Positions 1 to 8,473 of a stretch of 64,000 nucleotides of DNA are shown piece after piece. Origin of the DNA: Nannocystis sp. GTDB lineage: Bacteria; Myxococcota_A; Polyangia; Nannocystales; Nannocystaceae. The stretch lies in NCBI RefSeq assembly GCF_016714285.1, contig NZ_JADJNN010000020.1, positions 62,001 to 126,000 on the forward strand, in the 5' to 3' direction. The translations under genes and the position numbers were made by a program. The first letter of the stretch is position 1; every line of letters begins with the position of its first letter. Under the pieces are notes generated by a model. The model was not told the DNA's origin. It saw only the letters and a list, made by a program, of their open reading frames with translations, and did no database searches.

Positions 1-3000
1 GAGACCCCATCGAGCGTCACCCGCCCGCTGAGCTTGCCTGGGGGCGCCACGCGCTCGCCCGACTGTTCGAGCGGCTCGGCGAAGGCGTCCTTGAGCTTGG
101 CCAGCGCCACGTCGGCCCGCAGCAGCGACGACAGATATGCCATCACACCTTCGAGCGCGGCGAGGAATGTGGTCGCCATCGCCAGGAACGCCATCAGGGC
201 CCCGAGCGACAGCGTGCCAGCGAGCACACGCGCGGTGCCCCACCAGAGCGCCGCAGCGATGGCCGAGTAGCGAATGAACGCGAGGGAACTTCGCTGCACG
301 GAGGTCAGGAAGTCCTGTCTGGCCGAGAGGCGCTGCTCCTGGCGAAACACGGGCAGCCACGCGCGCGCGCCGGCGTCGCGGTCGCCGGTCAGGCGCAGCG
401 TGGGGAGCCCGGCCAGCACCTCGATCAGGAGGTTTCGCCCGCGTGAGGCGAGCGCGTATTGATCGGTGGCCATCGTCCGCAACCGCGGTAATACGAATGC
501 GAAGACAAGCAGAAATGCCGCGACCGCGCCGGCGATGACTCCGAGGAGCGCGCTGTCGAGCCAGAGCAGATAAGCCCCCCCGATGACCAGCATCGGGAGA
601 TCCAGCAGGACGGCGATGCCCTCGGTGCCAAGGAGCGTCCGCAACAAGCGGAGCGCCGCGAAGTGCTGGACGATCTCGCCGGGCGGGTGTTGCTCGAAGA
701 AGACCACGGGCAGCCCGAGCACGTGCCGCAGCAGCTGCTGCAGGAGCCCGCGATCGACGTGGGTTCGCAGGTAGAGCACGGCGCGGCTGCGCACGAAGCT
801 GGCCAGCGCCTGGCTGGCGAGCACCGTCACGAGCACAAGCGCGACCACCGAGAGCACCTCACCGTCGCCCGCAGGCAGGGCTCCTCCGATCACGTAGGCC
901 GTGGTCATCGGCACGGCGAGCGTGGCGACCTGGACGATGAGGGTCGCTACAGCCACCAGGACGATCGCATGCCTGCGCTGGCGGATGAGCGAGGCGAGGC
1001 GATCGCCGAGCGTCGGGCGGCTCCCGGCGTGCTCTTCGGGGCTGAGCTCGAGGCACTCGTCCGTCAGCGTAGCGATCGCCTCGCCGTGGGACAGAGACAC
1101 CCGGCCTCGCGCCGGATCCATGAGCGAGACCCGCCCGCGTCGGGCGCGCTCGACGACCACGTAGCCGCCTGCGCGGGTCGCCACGATCAGCGGATGATCG
1201 AGCATGCGCAGCTCGGACGCGGAGGCGCCGATGCGGCGAACGATCATCCCGAGGCTCTTCGCGCCAGCCGCGAGCGAGCGCGCGGAGATCGTGCCGTGCT
1301 CGCGACAGGCTTCCACGACCGCCTGGAGGCGAATGGGGCGTTGGTGATGGCGGAGCATCGCTGTGACGCACGCGGCGCCTGCGAGCTGCGGGTCGCTCTC
1401 TCGCACGACCGGTACGCGGCCGCGGTGCGAGGGCAACGCGGCGAGCGCAGCGTCCTCCTCGTGGGCACGCCGTTCGGCGTGCTGGCGTGCAGCGCGTGCG
1501 AGCGCGGCCTCGTTGCCCTTGCCGGCGACGGCCTCGCGCAGGCGTAGCGTCGCCATGCGAAAGTCGCCGACGAGGCTCTGGACGAGATGGCGGAGGAGCT
1601 TCCATCCCACCTCGCCCCCCGTGAGCAGGAGGTCGCGCAGGCGATCGTTGTCGATGGCCAACACGGTCACGGGCTCGATGGCCTCACATTGCTCGGTGCG
1701 GCCGCCGAGGTCGAAGAATGAGTCCTCGCCCAGCAATTCGCCGGGCCGCGTCACTTGCGGCGTGGCGCGTCCCTCCTCCGCGATTGCGAGGCGCCCACGG
1801 AGGACGAGGAACAGTCGGTCACCCGGGTCGCCGCGTCGGAAGATCGCCGTGCCCGCGTCGAGCCGCATCACCGTCCCCATCTGCTCGAGGTCCTGGCATT
1901 CGGTCGAGCTGAGCGACGCGCCGAGCGAGGTCTCCGCGATCGCCATCTCGTGGCCATACTTCGCATCGACCTCCGTCGTGGTTGCCCGGCGCGCCGCGAT
2001 GCCGAGCGTCGCGTACTGCGCGTCGATCGCCCGCAGACGGCCCGCGATCACCTGCCCGAGCCCCATGATGAGCTGCGCCCCCGCGGGGTCCTGCGCCGCC
2101 CGCAGCGCCTCGAAGTCGCTCTGCGGCAGGTGCAGCACGCGCGTCGTGGTGCGCGCCTCGACGCTCGAGATGAACGACGATCCCTCGAGCAGGCTGAGCT
2201 CGCCGACGATCTCGCCGGCCCCCACGTGGCTCATCGTGAAGGGCCTGAGCCCCGGTTCATGGAGTACCACGTCGAGCTCACCCTCCTCGACAAGGAACAG
2301 CCCGGACCCGCGCTCCCCCTGATGAACGATCGTCGCGCCCGCGGTGAAGCTGCGGCGGACGAAGTACGGAGCGAGGCTCACGCGGGTCGCCTCGTCGCTC
2401 GCACGCAGAGCGGAGCGTGCGAGGTCCTCCGCGGACACAGCCCTCGCCGGCGCGGCCGGGTTCGCAACGACCGACTCCTTCTTCCTCGAGTCCGCCTTCC
2501 TGGCGAGCTCCGCGTAGAGCCCGCCGCGCGCCCCCAGCTCGGCGTGCCGGCCTTGCTCGACCACTCGCCCCTGCGACAGCACCAGGATTCGATCCGCGTC
2601 GCGGACCGTGCTCAGGCGGTGAGCGATGACGATCCGCGTGCAGAGCCGACTGGCGAGGAATTGTTCGATGGCTGACTCGGTCACGCTGTCGAGCGCGCTC
2701 GTCGCCTCGTCGAGGAGCATGATCGCCGGTCGATGCATCACCGCCCGCGCGAGCGCCAGCCGCTGTTGCTGTCCACCGGAGAGCGGGCACGACGAGGCTG
2801 ATATCCGGGTGTCGTAGCCCTGGGGCAGCGCCTCCACGTCCTCATGGATCTGGGCCACCCGCGCGGCCTCGACGATGGCGGCGAGCGGCGCACCGCGATG
2901 GTAGAGCGCGATGTTCTCGGCCACCGTCCCGTCGAAGATCGCCGTCTCTTGCAGCACCACTCCGAGCTGGCGCCGCGCCGTGGCGAGGTCCAGCTCAGCG

Positions 3001-4631
3001 AGGTCATGGCCGTCGAGCAAGATGCGCCCACTCGACGGACGATAGAGGCCGGTGAGCAGGCGCCCGATGGTGGACTTGCCAGAACCTGAGGGCCCGACGA
3101 GCGCTATCTTCTCGCCGCGATCGACCGTGAAGGAGACGTTGTCGAGCGTGAGCGGCGACGTCGGTCCATAGCGGAAGCTGACGTTCTCGAAGGTGATGCG
3201 CCCCTCCAGGGGCGGACAGGGTCGTCCGCCCGGCGACTCCGGGGCGGTGAGCAGAATGTCATCGATGCGCTCGAGGTGAACGGGCAGCTCCTGCGCGGCG
3301 AGCAGCGTCTGGATGAGGCGTTCGAGGGGCTCGAAGATGAGTCCTTGTAGGAACAGCACGCCGAGAAATGCTCCCAAGGTGAGGGCGCCGGTGATCACGA
3401 AGTGAGCGCCGGCGAGGAGCATGATCGCCGGGAGCACCGCCCGGATGATGTGCAGCACGACGGTGACCACGTCCTGGCCCTGGGCCTCACGGACCCCGGC
3501 CACGTCGGCGTGCCCCGACTTCTGTTGCCAGCGCTCGTAGGCGCCTTGCTCCCGGCCCGCGCTCTTGAGCGTGAGGATCCCGCGGAGCGCCTGATACAGC
3601 TCGACGTCGCGCTTGATGTCCTTGACGTTTCGCTCGCGAAACCTCTCGAGCTGTCGCGGTCGCGCGACGGCGAAACTCACGACATAGAGCGCGAGGCCGG
3701 CGACGACGACCAGCCCGAGCCGCCACTCGTAGATCACGATCAGCGCGAGGTATGACAGCATCAGCACGCCGTCGACGACGAGCGTGACCGCGGCACCGGC
3801 GAGCATCTCGCGGACGCGGCCGATGCCCTGCACGCGGCCGATCAGGTCTGCCGTCGAGCGCTGGGAGAAGACCCGCATCGGGAGCGAGAGCAGGTGCTGT
3901 ACGAACGAGGCGCCGATCTCGACGTCGAGGTGAGCCCGCAGGCGTGCGAGCAGCACAGCTCGCGAGACGCCGACCACCATCTGCGCCGCGATCAGAGCGA
4001 GCGCCGCGGCGCCCACGATCGGCAGCCAGCTCCACTGATCGTGACCGAGGACCCGGTCGACGATGACCTGCGTGGCGACGGGGAGCCCGAGGCCGAACGC
4101 GTTGAGCAGCAGCGACGCGAGCGCGAGCAGGACCAGCGCGGAGGGGGCGCCGCGCAGCAGGGCGAGGTAGCGTTCGAGCGCCGCGCGCCGCTGCGGCTTG
4201 GCCACGAAGTCAGCGCCCGGGGTGAATTCAATGCACACCCCCGTGAAGCTCAGGTCGAAGTCCGCGAACGATACGAGGCGGGGACCGACGCCCGGATCGA
4301 GGATCCGCACGCCACGCGCAGTCCACCTGTCAAAGACGACGAAGTGGTTCATCTCCCAGTGCAGGATCGCCGGGCCGCTCACACCAGCGAGCGCCTCCGG
4401 CTCGAGCTTGCGGGCGCGCGGTACGAGCCCGTAGTGCCGCGCGGCGTGCACGATGCTCTTGGCGGTCACGCCGTCGCGTGAGACGCCAGCGACCTCGCGC
4501 ACCTCCGCGAGCTCGGCGTGATGTCCGAAGTGGCGCAGCACCATCGTGAGCGACGCGGCGCCGCACTCGACGGCCTCCATCTGCTGCACGAAGGGCGTCT
4601 TTCTGGCGAAGACTCTCCAGGATGCCGTCAC
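1..4631 (-). CDS. Giant fused NHLP-type peptidase/ABC peptide exporter (partial, C-terminus beyond the window)
   Basis: Cleaves Gly-Gly leader peptides and exports the product across the inner membrane. One frame without a stop runs from GTG 4631 to base 1 (1,543 codons visible). Domain order: C39 peptidase (residues 15-130, active triad C23, H96, D112, with Q17 for the oxyanion hole); six-helix membrane domain (165-450); ATPase with Walker A GPSGSGKST (513-521), signature LSGGQQQ (about 617) and Walker B LLDEATSALD; two cyclic-nucleotide-binding folds (about 755-870 and 900-1020); a second C39-like fold (about 1070-1190) with Ala and Tyr where catalytic Cys and His should be; a second membrane domain (1220-1520). 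A second ATPase probably follows off the edge. GTG 4631 is the only usual start after the upstream stop, and VFARKTPFVQQMEAVECGAA matches the family N-terminus. Related systems (NHLM ABC1/ABC2) use two genes. Divergent from its likely substrates at 4898-5558. Confidence 0.9.
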   Translation of the reverse strand, partial: MTASWRVFARKTPFVQQMEAVECGAASLTMVLRHFGHHAELAEVREVAGVSRDGVTAKSIVHAARHYGLVPRARKLEPEALAGVSGPAILHWEMNHFVVFDRWTARGVRILDPGVGPRLVSFADFDLSFTGVCIEFTPGADFVAKPQRRAALERYLALLRGAPSALVLLALASLLLNAFGLGLPVATQVIVDRVLGHDQWSWLPIVGAAALALIAAQMVVGVSRAVLLARLRAHLDVEIGASFVQHLLSLPMRVFSQRSTADLIGRVQGIGRVREMLAGAAVTLVVDGVLMLSYLALIVIYEWRLGLVVVAGLALYVVSFAVARPRQLERFRERNVKDIKRDVELYQALRGILTLKSAGREQGAYERWQQKSGHADVAGVREAQGQDVVTVVLHIIRAVLPAIMLLAGAHFVITGALTLGAFLGVLFLQGLIFEPLERLIQTLLAAQELPVHLERIDDILLTAPESPGGRPCPPLEGRITFENVSFRYGPTSPLTLDNVSFTVDRGEKIALVGPSGSGKSTIGRLLTGLYRPSSGRILLDGHDLAELDLATARRQLGVVLQETAIFDGTVAENIALYHRGAPLAAIVEAARVAQIHEDVEALPQGYDTRISASSCPLSGGQQQRLALARAVMHRPAIMLLDEATSALDSVTESAIEQFLASRLCTRIVIAHRLSTVRDADRILVLSQGRVVEQGRHAELGARGGLYAELARKADSRKKESVVANPAAPARAVSAEDLARSALRASDEATRVSLAPYFVRRSFTAGATIVHQGERGSGLFLVEEGELDVVLHEPGLRPFTMSHVGAGEIVGELSLLEGSSFISSVEARTTTRVLHLPQSDFEALRAAQDPAGAQLIMGLGQVIAGRLRAIDAQYATLGIAARRATTTEVDAKYGHEMAIAETSLGASLSSTECQDLEQMGTVMRLDAGTAIFRRGDPGDRLFLVLRGRLAIAEEGRATPQVTRPGELLGEDSFFDLGGRTEQCEAIEPVTVLAIDNDRLRDLLLTGGEVGWKLLRHLVQSLVGDFRMATLRLREAVAGKGNEAALARAARQHAERRAHEEDAALAALPSHRGRVPVVRESDPQLAGAACVTAMLRHHQRPIRLQAVVEACREHGTISARSLAAGAKSLGMIVRRIGASASELRMLDHPLIVATRAGGYVVVERARRGRVSLMDPARGRVSLSHGEAIATLTDECLELSPEEHAGSRPTLGDRLASLIRQRRHAIVLVAVATLIVQVATLAVPMTTAYVIGGALPAGDGEVLSVVALVLVTVLASQALASFVRSRAVLYLRTHVDRGLLQQLLRHVLGLPVVFFEQHPPGEIVQHFAALRLLRTLLGTEGIAVLLDLPMLVIGGAYLLWLDSALLGVIAGAVAAFLLVFAFVLPRLRTMATDQYALASRGRNLLIEVLAGLPTLRLTGDRDAGARAWLPVFRQEQRLSARQDFLTSVQRSSLAFIRYSAIAAALWWGTARVLAGTLSLGALMAFLAMATTFLAALEGVMAYLSSLLRADVALAKLKDAFAEPLEQSGERVAPPGKLSGRVTLDGV

Positions 4632-4834
4632 GCGCGGGCGATGATACTTGAACCGGCCTCATTCGGACCGAGCTGTCGCCAGAGCCCTGCGAATCGCCGA
4701 TCGATCGCGTGCGAACGCGAGGCCCGGATTCGCACGAGCGAGCTTCATCGCAGGGCCGCGCCGGGACATCCTCGCCAGGGCTCGCAAACATGCGCTGAGA
4801 CCTCGACGGCTCCAGGGAATTCCTCGCCTCGCGC

Positions 4835-4862
4835 TTGACTCCACTGTCACACTCGATATCCT
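4835..4862 (+). promoter_or_regulatory. Sigma-70-like promoter before the first leader-peptide gene
   Basis: TTGACT (4835-4840), a 16-base spacer, then TATCCT (4857-4862), 35 bases before the ATG. The -35 hexamer in its GCGCTTGACTC context recurs at 5086 and 5337 before copies two and three, so each repeat may carry its own promoter, but only copy one has a recognisable -10. Inference from sequence alone. Confidence 0.4.
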
Positions 4863-4897
4863 CGGGAGTCGCATTCACCCCGTTGAAATGGAGCCCT

Positions 4898-5050
4898 ATG
4901 AGCACCGAGCAGCCGACCGTCGTCATCACGCCCGAGGACCCGAAGACCCAGAGGAAGCCGGCGGACCCCACCGTCGTCCCGGCCACGGAAGACCTCAGCG
5001 ATGACGACCTCGAGTCCGTCGCTGGGGGCGGTCAGCTCAACACCCTCTGA
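4898..5050 (+). CDS. Double-glycine leader peptide precursor, copy 1 (tail QLNTL)
   Basis: A 50-residue acidic peptide: a 45-residue leader ending LSDDDLESVAGGG, then the tail QLNTL. The E-L/D-L-S-D-[DE]-[DE]-L-E-x-V-A-G-G pattern is the leader motif cut by C39 peptidase-transporters in Nif11/NHLP and mersacidin-type RiPP systems. The tail has no Cys and one Thr, so a lanthionine product is not possible from it. GGAG lies four bases before the ATG. It sits head-to-head with the C39 exporter gene at 4631, the expected processing machine. It could be a secreted signal peptide or a precursor that has lost its core. Confidence 0.85.
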   Translation: MSTEQPTVVITPEDPKTQRKPADPTVVPATEDLSDDDLESVAGGGQLNTL

Positions 5051-5148
5051 GCCCGACCCGGTCGGCCAGGACGCCGGCCGTGCGCTTGACTCGAATGTCC
5101 GAGCCGCGACCTCAGGAGTCGCATTCACCCTGTTGAAATGGAGCCCCC

Positions 5149-5301
5149 ATGAGCACCGAGCAGCCGACCGTCGTCATCACGCCCGAGGACCCGAAGACCC
5201 AGAGGAAGCCCGCGGACCCCAACGGCGTGCCGGCCGCTGAAGACCTCAGCGATGACGACCTCGAGTCCGTCGCTGGGGGCGGTCAGATCAACACACTCTG
5301 A
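5149..5301 (+). CDS. Double-glycine leader peptide precursor, copy 2 (tail QINTL)
   Basis: 50 residues, differing from copy 1 at four positions: NGV for TVV around residues 25-27, Ala for Thr at 30, and Ile for Leu in the tail (QINTL). The cleavage motif LSDDDLESVAGGG is unchanged, and the conservative tail change suggests the tail is kept as peptide. It has the same GGAG ribosome site. It lies in the second 251-bp unit and runs in the same direction as the other two copies. Confidence 0.85.
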   Translation: MSTEQPTVVITPEDPKTQRKPADPNGVPAAEDLSDDDLESVAGGGQINTL

Positions 5302-5399
5302 GCCCGGCCCGGTCGGCCAGGACGCCGGCCGTGCGCTTGACTCGCATGTCAAACTCGCGACCTCAGGAGTCGCATTCACCCCGTTGAAATGGAGCCCCC

Positions 5400-5558
5400 A
5401 TGAGCACCGAGCAGCCGACCGTCGTCATCACGCCCGAGAACCCGAAGACCCAGAGGAAGCCCGCGGACCCAAACGTCGTGCCGGCCGCTGAAGACCTCAG
5501 CGATGACGACCTCGAGTCCGTCGCTGGGGGCGGTGAAAGATCGCCGACTGGCGCTTGA
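5400..5558 (+). CDS. Double-glycine leader peptide precursor, copy 3 (tail ERSPTGA)
   Basis: 52 residues. The leader matches copies 1 and 2 (one Asp to Asn change near residue 14) through VAGGG, then diverges abruptly to ERSPTGA. The stop lies in GCGCTTGAGC, which resembles the GCGCTTGACTC that opens each repeat unit, so the new tail may come from a recombination that removed the normal tail and spacer. If it is still exported, this copy would release a different peptide. Confidence 0.8.
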   Translation: MSTEQPTVVITPENPKTQRKPADPNVVPAAEDLSDDDLESVAGGGERSPTGA

Positions 5559-5609
5559 GCGCGCGCCTTCATGGGGACCGGAGCGCGCCTCCGACGATAA
5601 CACGCCGGC

Positions 5610-6506
5610 TCAGTCGCGATAGCGGCGAGTGATGTCGGCATACGCATCAATGCGACGATCGCGGAGATACGGCCAGAGCCGCCGCACCTGCTCGCTGCGC
5701 GCCCGCTCGATACGGGTCACCAGCACGCTCGCCTCCTCGATCGCCGCGCTGGCCAGGAGCTCGCCCTGCGGCCCGCAGACGAAGCTCGAGCCCCAAAATT
5801 CCAGCCCCGGCCCCTGCCCCGACGGGTCGGGCTCGCGACCCACGCGGTTGGCGACCACGACCGGCAAACCATTCGCTATCGCGTGCCCGCGCTGCACCGT
5901 GATCCACGCGTCGCGCTGGCGGGCCTGCTCGTCCGCGCTGTCGCGCGGGTCCCAGCCGATCGCCGTCGGGTACAGCAGCAGCTCGGCCCCCGCCAGCGCC
6001 ATCAGCCGCGCCGCCTCGGGGTACCACTGATCCCAGCACACCAGCACCCCGAGGCGACCCAGCGAGGTGTCGATCGGCGTGAAGCCGAGGTCGCCGGGCG
6101 TGAAGTAGAACTTCTCGTAGAAGCCCGGGTCGTCGGGGATGTGCATCTTGCGGTACCTGCCGGCCAGAGTGCCGTCGCGCTCGAGCACCACCGCGGTGTT
6201 GTGATAGAGCCCCGGCGCCCGCCGCTCGAACAGCGAGCCGACGATCACCACCCCGAGCTCGCGCGCGAGCTCACCGAGCTGCTGCGTGGTGGGTCCGGGG
6301 ATCGACTCGGCCTGGTCGAAGCGCGCGGTGTCCTCGGTCTGGCAGAAGTACACGCCAGTGTGCAGCTCCTGCAGCAGCACCAGCTCGGCCCCCTGCGCCG
6401 CGGCCTCACGCACGCCCGCGAAGGAGGCCCGGAGGTTGTGCTCGCGATCCTCGCCGCAGCGCTGCTGCACCAGGCCGATCGTCCAGGTCGGGTTGCGCTT
6501 GCTCAT
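5610..6506 (-). CDS. aguB: N-carbamoylputrescine amidase
   Basis: Cytosolic carbon-nitrogen hydrolase converting N-carbamoylputrescine to putrescine, CO2 and ammonia, the last step of agmatine use. The 298 residues match the usual length. The nitrilase triad is visible: E47 (LLQELH), K120 (YRKMHIPDD) and C157 (VCWDQWYPEAAR). MHIPDDPGFYEKFYFTPGD is typical of AguB rather than of general omega-amidases. The start is set at MSKRNPTW, where homology begins; an extension to 6563 would overlap the promoter of the divergent gene. Its partner agmatine deiminase is at 13428-14492. Confidence 0.93.
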   Translation of the reverse strand: MSKRNPTWTIGLVQQRCGEDREHNLRASFAGVREAAAQGAELVLLQELHTGVYFCQTEDTARFDQAESIPGPTTQQLGELARELGVVIVGSLFERRAPGLYHNTAVVLERDGTLAGRYRKMHIPDDPGFYEKFYFTPGDLGFTPIDTSLGRLGVLVCWDQWYPEAARLMALAGAELLLYPTAIGWDPRDSADEQARQRDAWITVQRGHAIANGLPVVVANRVGREPDPSGQGPGLEFWGSSFVCGPQGELLASAAIEEASVLVTRIERARSEQVRRLWPYLRDRRIDAYADITRRYRD

Positions 6507-6571
6507 GGCAACCCCCGTATACGTCCGCGCCCGCTCGCACACCACCCCCGCGGCGCGTGCCATGATGCGGC

Positions 6572-7816
6572 ATGCGCACGCAGCTCGCTCGCCTCGCCCT
6601 CCCCGCGCTGATCGCCGCCCTCGTCCTCGCGCCCGCCGCCCCTGCGCACGCCTGCGGCGGCATGCTGTTCCCGTCGCACAGCGAGCGCGTCGGCGGCATG
6701 AGCGAGCAGGAGCTGCTCGTCGCGTTCACCCCCGAGCGCACCGTGCTGCTGGCCTCGGCCGGCTACAAGGGCGCCACCGGGGGGGCGCCCGCCTTCATCC
6801 TCCCGCTCGCGCAGGAGCCGACCATGGTCCTGCAGTCCGAGCTCGGCGTGCTCGCGGCCCTCGACGACCTCACCGCCCCCGAGGTCCACATCACCGTCGA
6901 CGACGGCGACAGCGGCGGCGGCGGCCTGTGCGGCTCGGCCGGCGGCCTCAAGGACGGCGGCGGCAACCTCGGCGGCGACCGCGGGGACGTCATGGTCCTG
7001 CAGCGCGGCGAGACGGCCGACTACGACTGGACCCTGCTCGCCGGCGACACCGGCATGTCGGTCGCGCAGTGGCTCGACACGTCCGGCTACACCTTGCCCG
7101 CCGACTACGCCGCGGCGCTCCAGCCCTACCTCGACGCCGGCGACGTGGTGTTCGCCGCCAAGCTCAAGACCGACGCGGCCACCGGCGCGCTCGCGCCGAT
7201 CGAGCTGCACCTGCCCCCGATCGAACCCGGCGCCTTCAAGATCCCCTACGGCCTCGCCGCCCACTCGCTCCCGCCCGGCGAGTCGCTCACGATCACCGCC
7301 TACCTCATCGCCGCTGGCGGCCTCGCCCCCGGCAACTACCCGGCCGCCGCGATCGACCCCGCCGCCCTGATCGCCACCAGCGAGACCGAGACCAACTACC
7401 AGGAGCTCTACGACGAGCGCGTCGCCGGCGACGGCGAGCCGGGCTGGGTGATCGACGCCAGCGTCGCCGACTTCTCCGCCGCCAGCATCCTCGACGCCTA
7501 CGACCTCGCCGCCGAGGCCGACAACCTGCCCACCGGGACGCTCCGCGACGGCGTCGCGAGCTTCGCTGCCCGCGTCCCGATCAGCGACGCCCGCATCACC
7601 CGCCTGCGCAGCACCCTCGCCGCCGCCGACCTCCGCGACATGACCCTCACCAAGGTCGCGGGCGCCGACGTCGACCGCAACCTCTACGCGGTCTACCAGA
7701 CCCACCACGGCCAGGTCCTGTGCGGCATCGACCGCGCCGGAGCCGGCAGCCGCGGCCTCCCGCTCGCCGCCCTGCTCGTGCCCCTGCTGCTGCTCATGCG
7801 CCGGCGCCGGCGCTAA
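6572..7816 (+). CDS. DUF2330 secreted protein with C-terminal membrane anchor
   Basis: 414 residues of unknown function. The signal peptide (residues 1-26, ending AHA) is followed at once by CGGMLFPS, the Cys-Gly-Gly start typical of DUF2330 proteins of myxobacteria and relatives. The C-terminus (GLPLAALLVPLLLLMRRRRR) is a hydrophobic segment and arginine cluster after a Gly/Ser stretch, like MYXO-CTERM-type sorting tails but without a clear cysteine. A Gly-rich loop lies near 110-130. The gene is divergent from aguB, with 65 bases between the starts. Confidence 0.8.
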   Translation: MRTQLARLALPALIAALVLAPAAPAHACGGMLFPSHSERVGGMSEQELLVAFTPERTVLLASAGYKGATGGAPAFILPLAQEPTMVLQSELGVLAALDDLTAPEVHITVDDGDSGGGGLCGSAGGLKDGGGNLGGDRGDVMVLQRGETADYDWTLLAGDTGMSVAQWLDTSGYTLPADYAAALQPYLDAGDVVFAAKLKTDAATGALAPIELHLPPIEPGAFKIPYGLAAHSLPPGESLTITAYLIAAGGLAPGNYPAAAIDPAALIATSETETNYQELYDERVAGDGEPGWVIDASVADFSAASILDAYDLAAEADNLPTGTLRDGVASFAARVPISDARITRLRSTLAAADLRDMTLTKVAGADVDRNLYAVYQTHHGQVLCGIDRAGAGSRGLPLAALLVPLLLLMRRRRR

Positions 7817-7833
7817 GGCCACTGCGGTTGGAC

Positions 7834-7849
7834 CTGGCCTTTTGGCCAG
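7834..7849. repeat. Short palindrome CTGGCC-N4-GGCCAG
   Basis: A perfect six-base inverted repeat around TTTT between two convergent genes. It could serve as a weak terminator, but it also belongs to the dispersed palindrome family seen at 10177, 30515, 55962-56068 and 59866. Confidence 0.6.
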
Positions 7850-7870
7850 ATCCCACGCCCGAGCCGGTGC

Positions 7871-8392
7871 TCACCCCGCCGCCGTGCACAGGTTCCAGTT
7901 CTTGTTCACGCAGACAGTCGCCGAGTTCATGCTCGCGTTGGTCGCCTTGATCTCCGCGCACACCCAGGTGCCGTCCTCCGTGCAATTCTCGCCGACCGAC
8001 ACGCCCAGGCTCGAGCACTCGGCGATGCAGATGCACTCGCCCGTCGACGCGAAGTTGATGAAGGTGCCGTCGGCGCAGTTCTTCGGCACCACGCCGTCGC
8101 AGGCCTGGCCGAGCATGGGGTCGCCGGAGAAGGGCACCGAGCCGAGCGTCCAGTCGCCCTCGCAGGTCTGACCGTTGGTATCGCCGCTGTCGCTGGCGCT
8201 GCCGCTGTTGCTGTTGCTGCCGTCGGTGGGGTCGCTGCCGCCCTCGCTGGGGTCGGTGTCGCCGCCCTCGCTGGCGCTCGCGCTGCCCGTACCGTCGCCC
8301 GAGCCGTCCGAGGCGCTGTCCTTCTCCTCCTTCTCACACGCGGCGAGCGCGAGGCACGAGACGGCGACGAGGGAGGCCAGCGAGCGAGACAT
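7871..8392 (-). CDS. Cys-rich lipoprotein of unknown function
   Basis: 173 residues. A signal peptide with a lipobox (LALAAC) predicts a lipidated envelope protein. An acidic Ser/Gly/Asp-rich linker of about 60 residues leads to a C-terminal region with about ten cysteines, probably a small disulphide-bonded domain. Of two adjacent Met codons the second (8392) is chosen because it gives a normal signal peptide; starting six codons earlier is possible. Convergent with the DUF2330 gene. No named family recognised. Confidence 0.75.
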   Translation of the reverse strand: MSRSLASLVAVSCLALAACEKEEKDSASDGSGDGTGSASASEGGDTDPSEGGSDPTDGSNSNSGSASDSGDTNGQTCEGDWTLGSVPFSGDPMLGQACDGVVPKNCADGTFINFASTGECICIAECSSLGVSVGENCTEDGTWVCAEIKATNASMNSATVCVNKNWNLCTAAG

Positions 8393-8473
8393 CATGATGT
8401 GGATCGACATGCCCCCACGACGCCGGCCCCACGCGGCGGTCGCAGGTTTTTTTCATCCGCCGCGAATTTTCCC

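Larger units (their letters stand above)
4831..5536 (+). repeat. Three tandem 251-bp repeats, one leader-peptide gene each
   Basis: Unit boundaries are about 4831, 5082 and 5333; the ATG codons at 4898, 5149 and 5400 are exactly 251 bases apart. Each unit carries the GCGCTTGACTC element, a conserved block GAGTCGCATTCACCC, a GGAG ribosome site and the coding sequence. Copy three follows the others only as far as the glycine codons near 5536; its 3' end has been replaced. Confidence 0.92.

Noticed and set aside
4330..4986. 218-codon minus-strand frame covering the exporter start and first leader gene
   Set aside because: Different frame from the C39 domain; translation has no motif and covers conserved leader coding on the other strand.
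4831..5536. Could the repeats be a CRISPR array?
   Set aside because: The unit is 251 bp, codes for a peptide and has no unique spacers.
6503..7822. Open frame of 439 codons on the minus strand
   Set aside because: Antisense to the DUF2330 gene, which has a signal peptide and family motifs.
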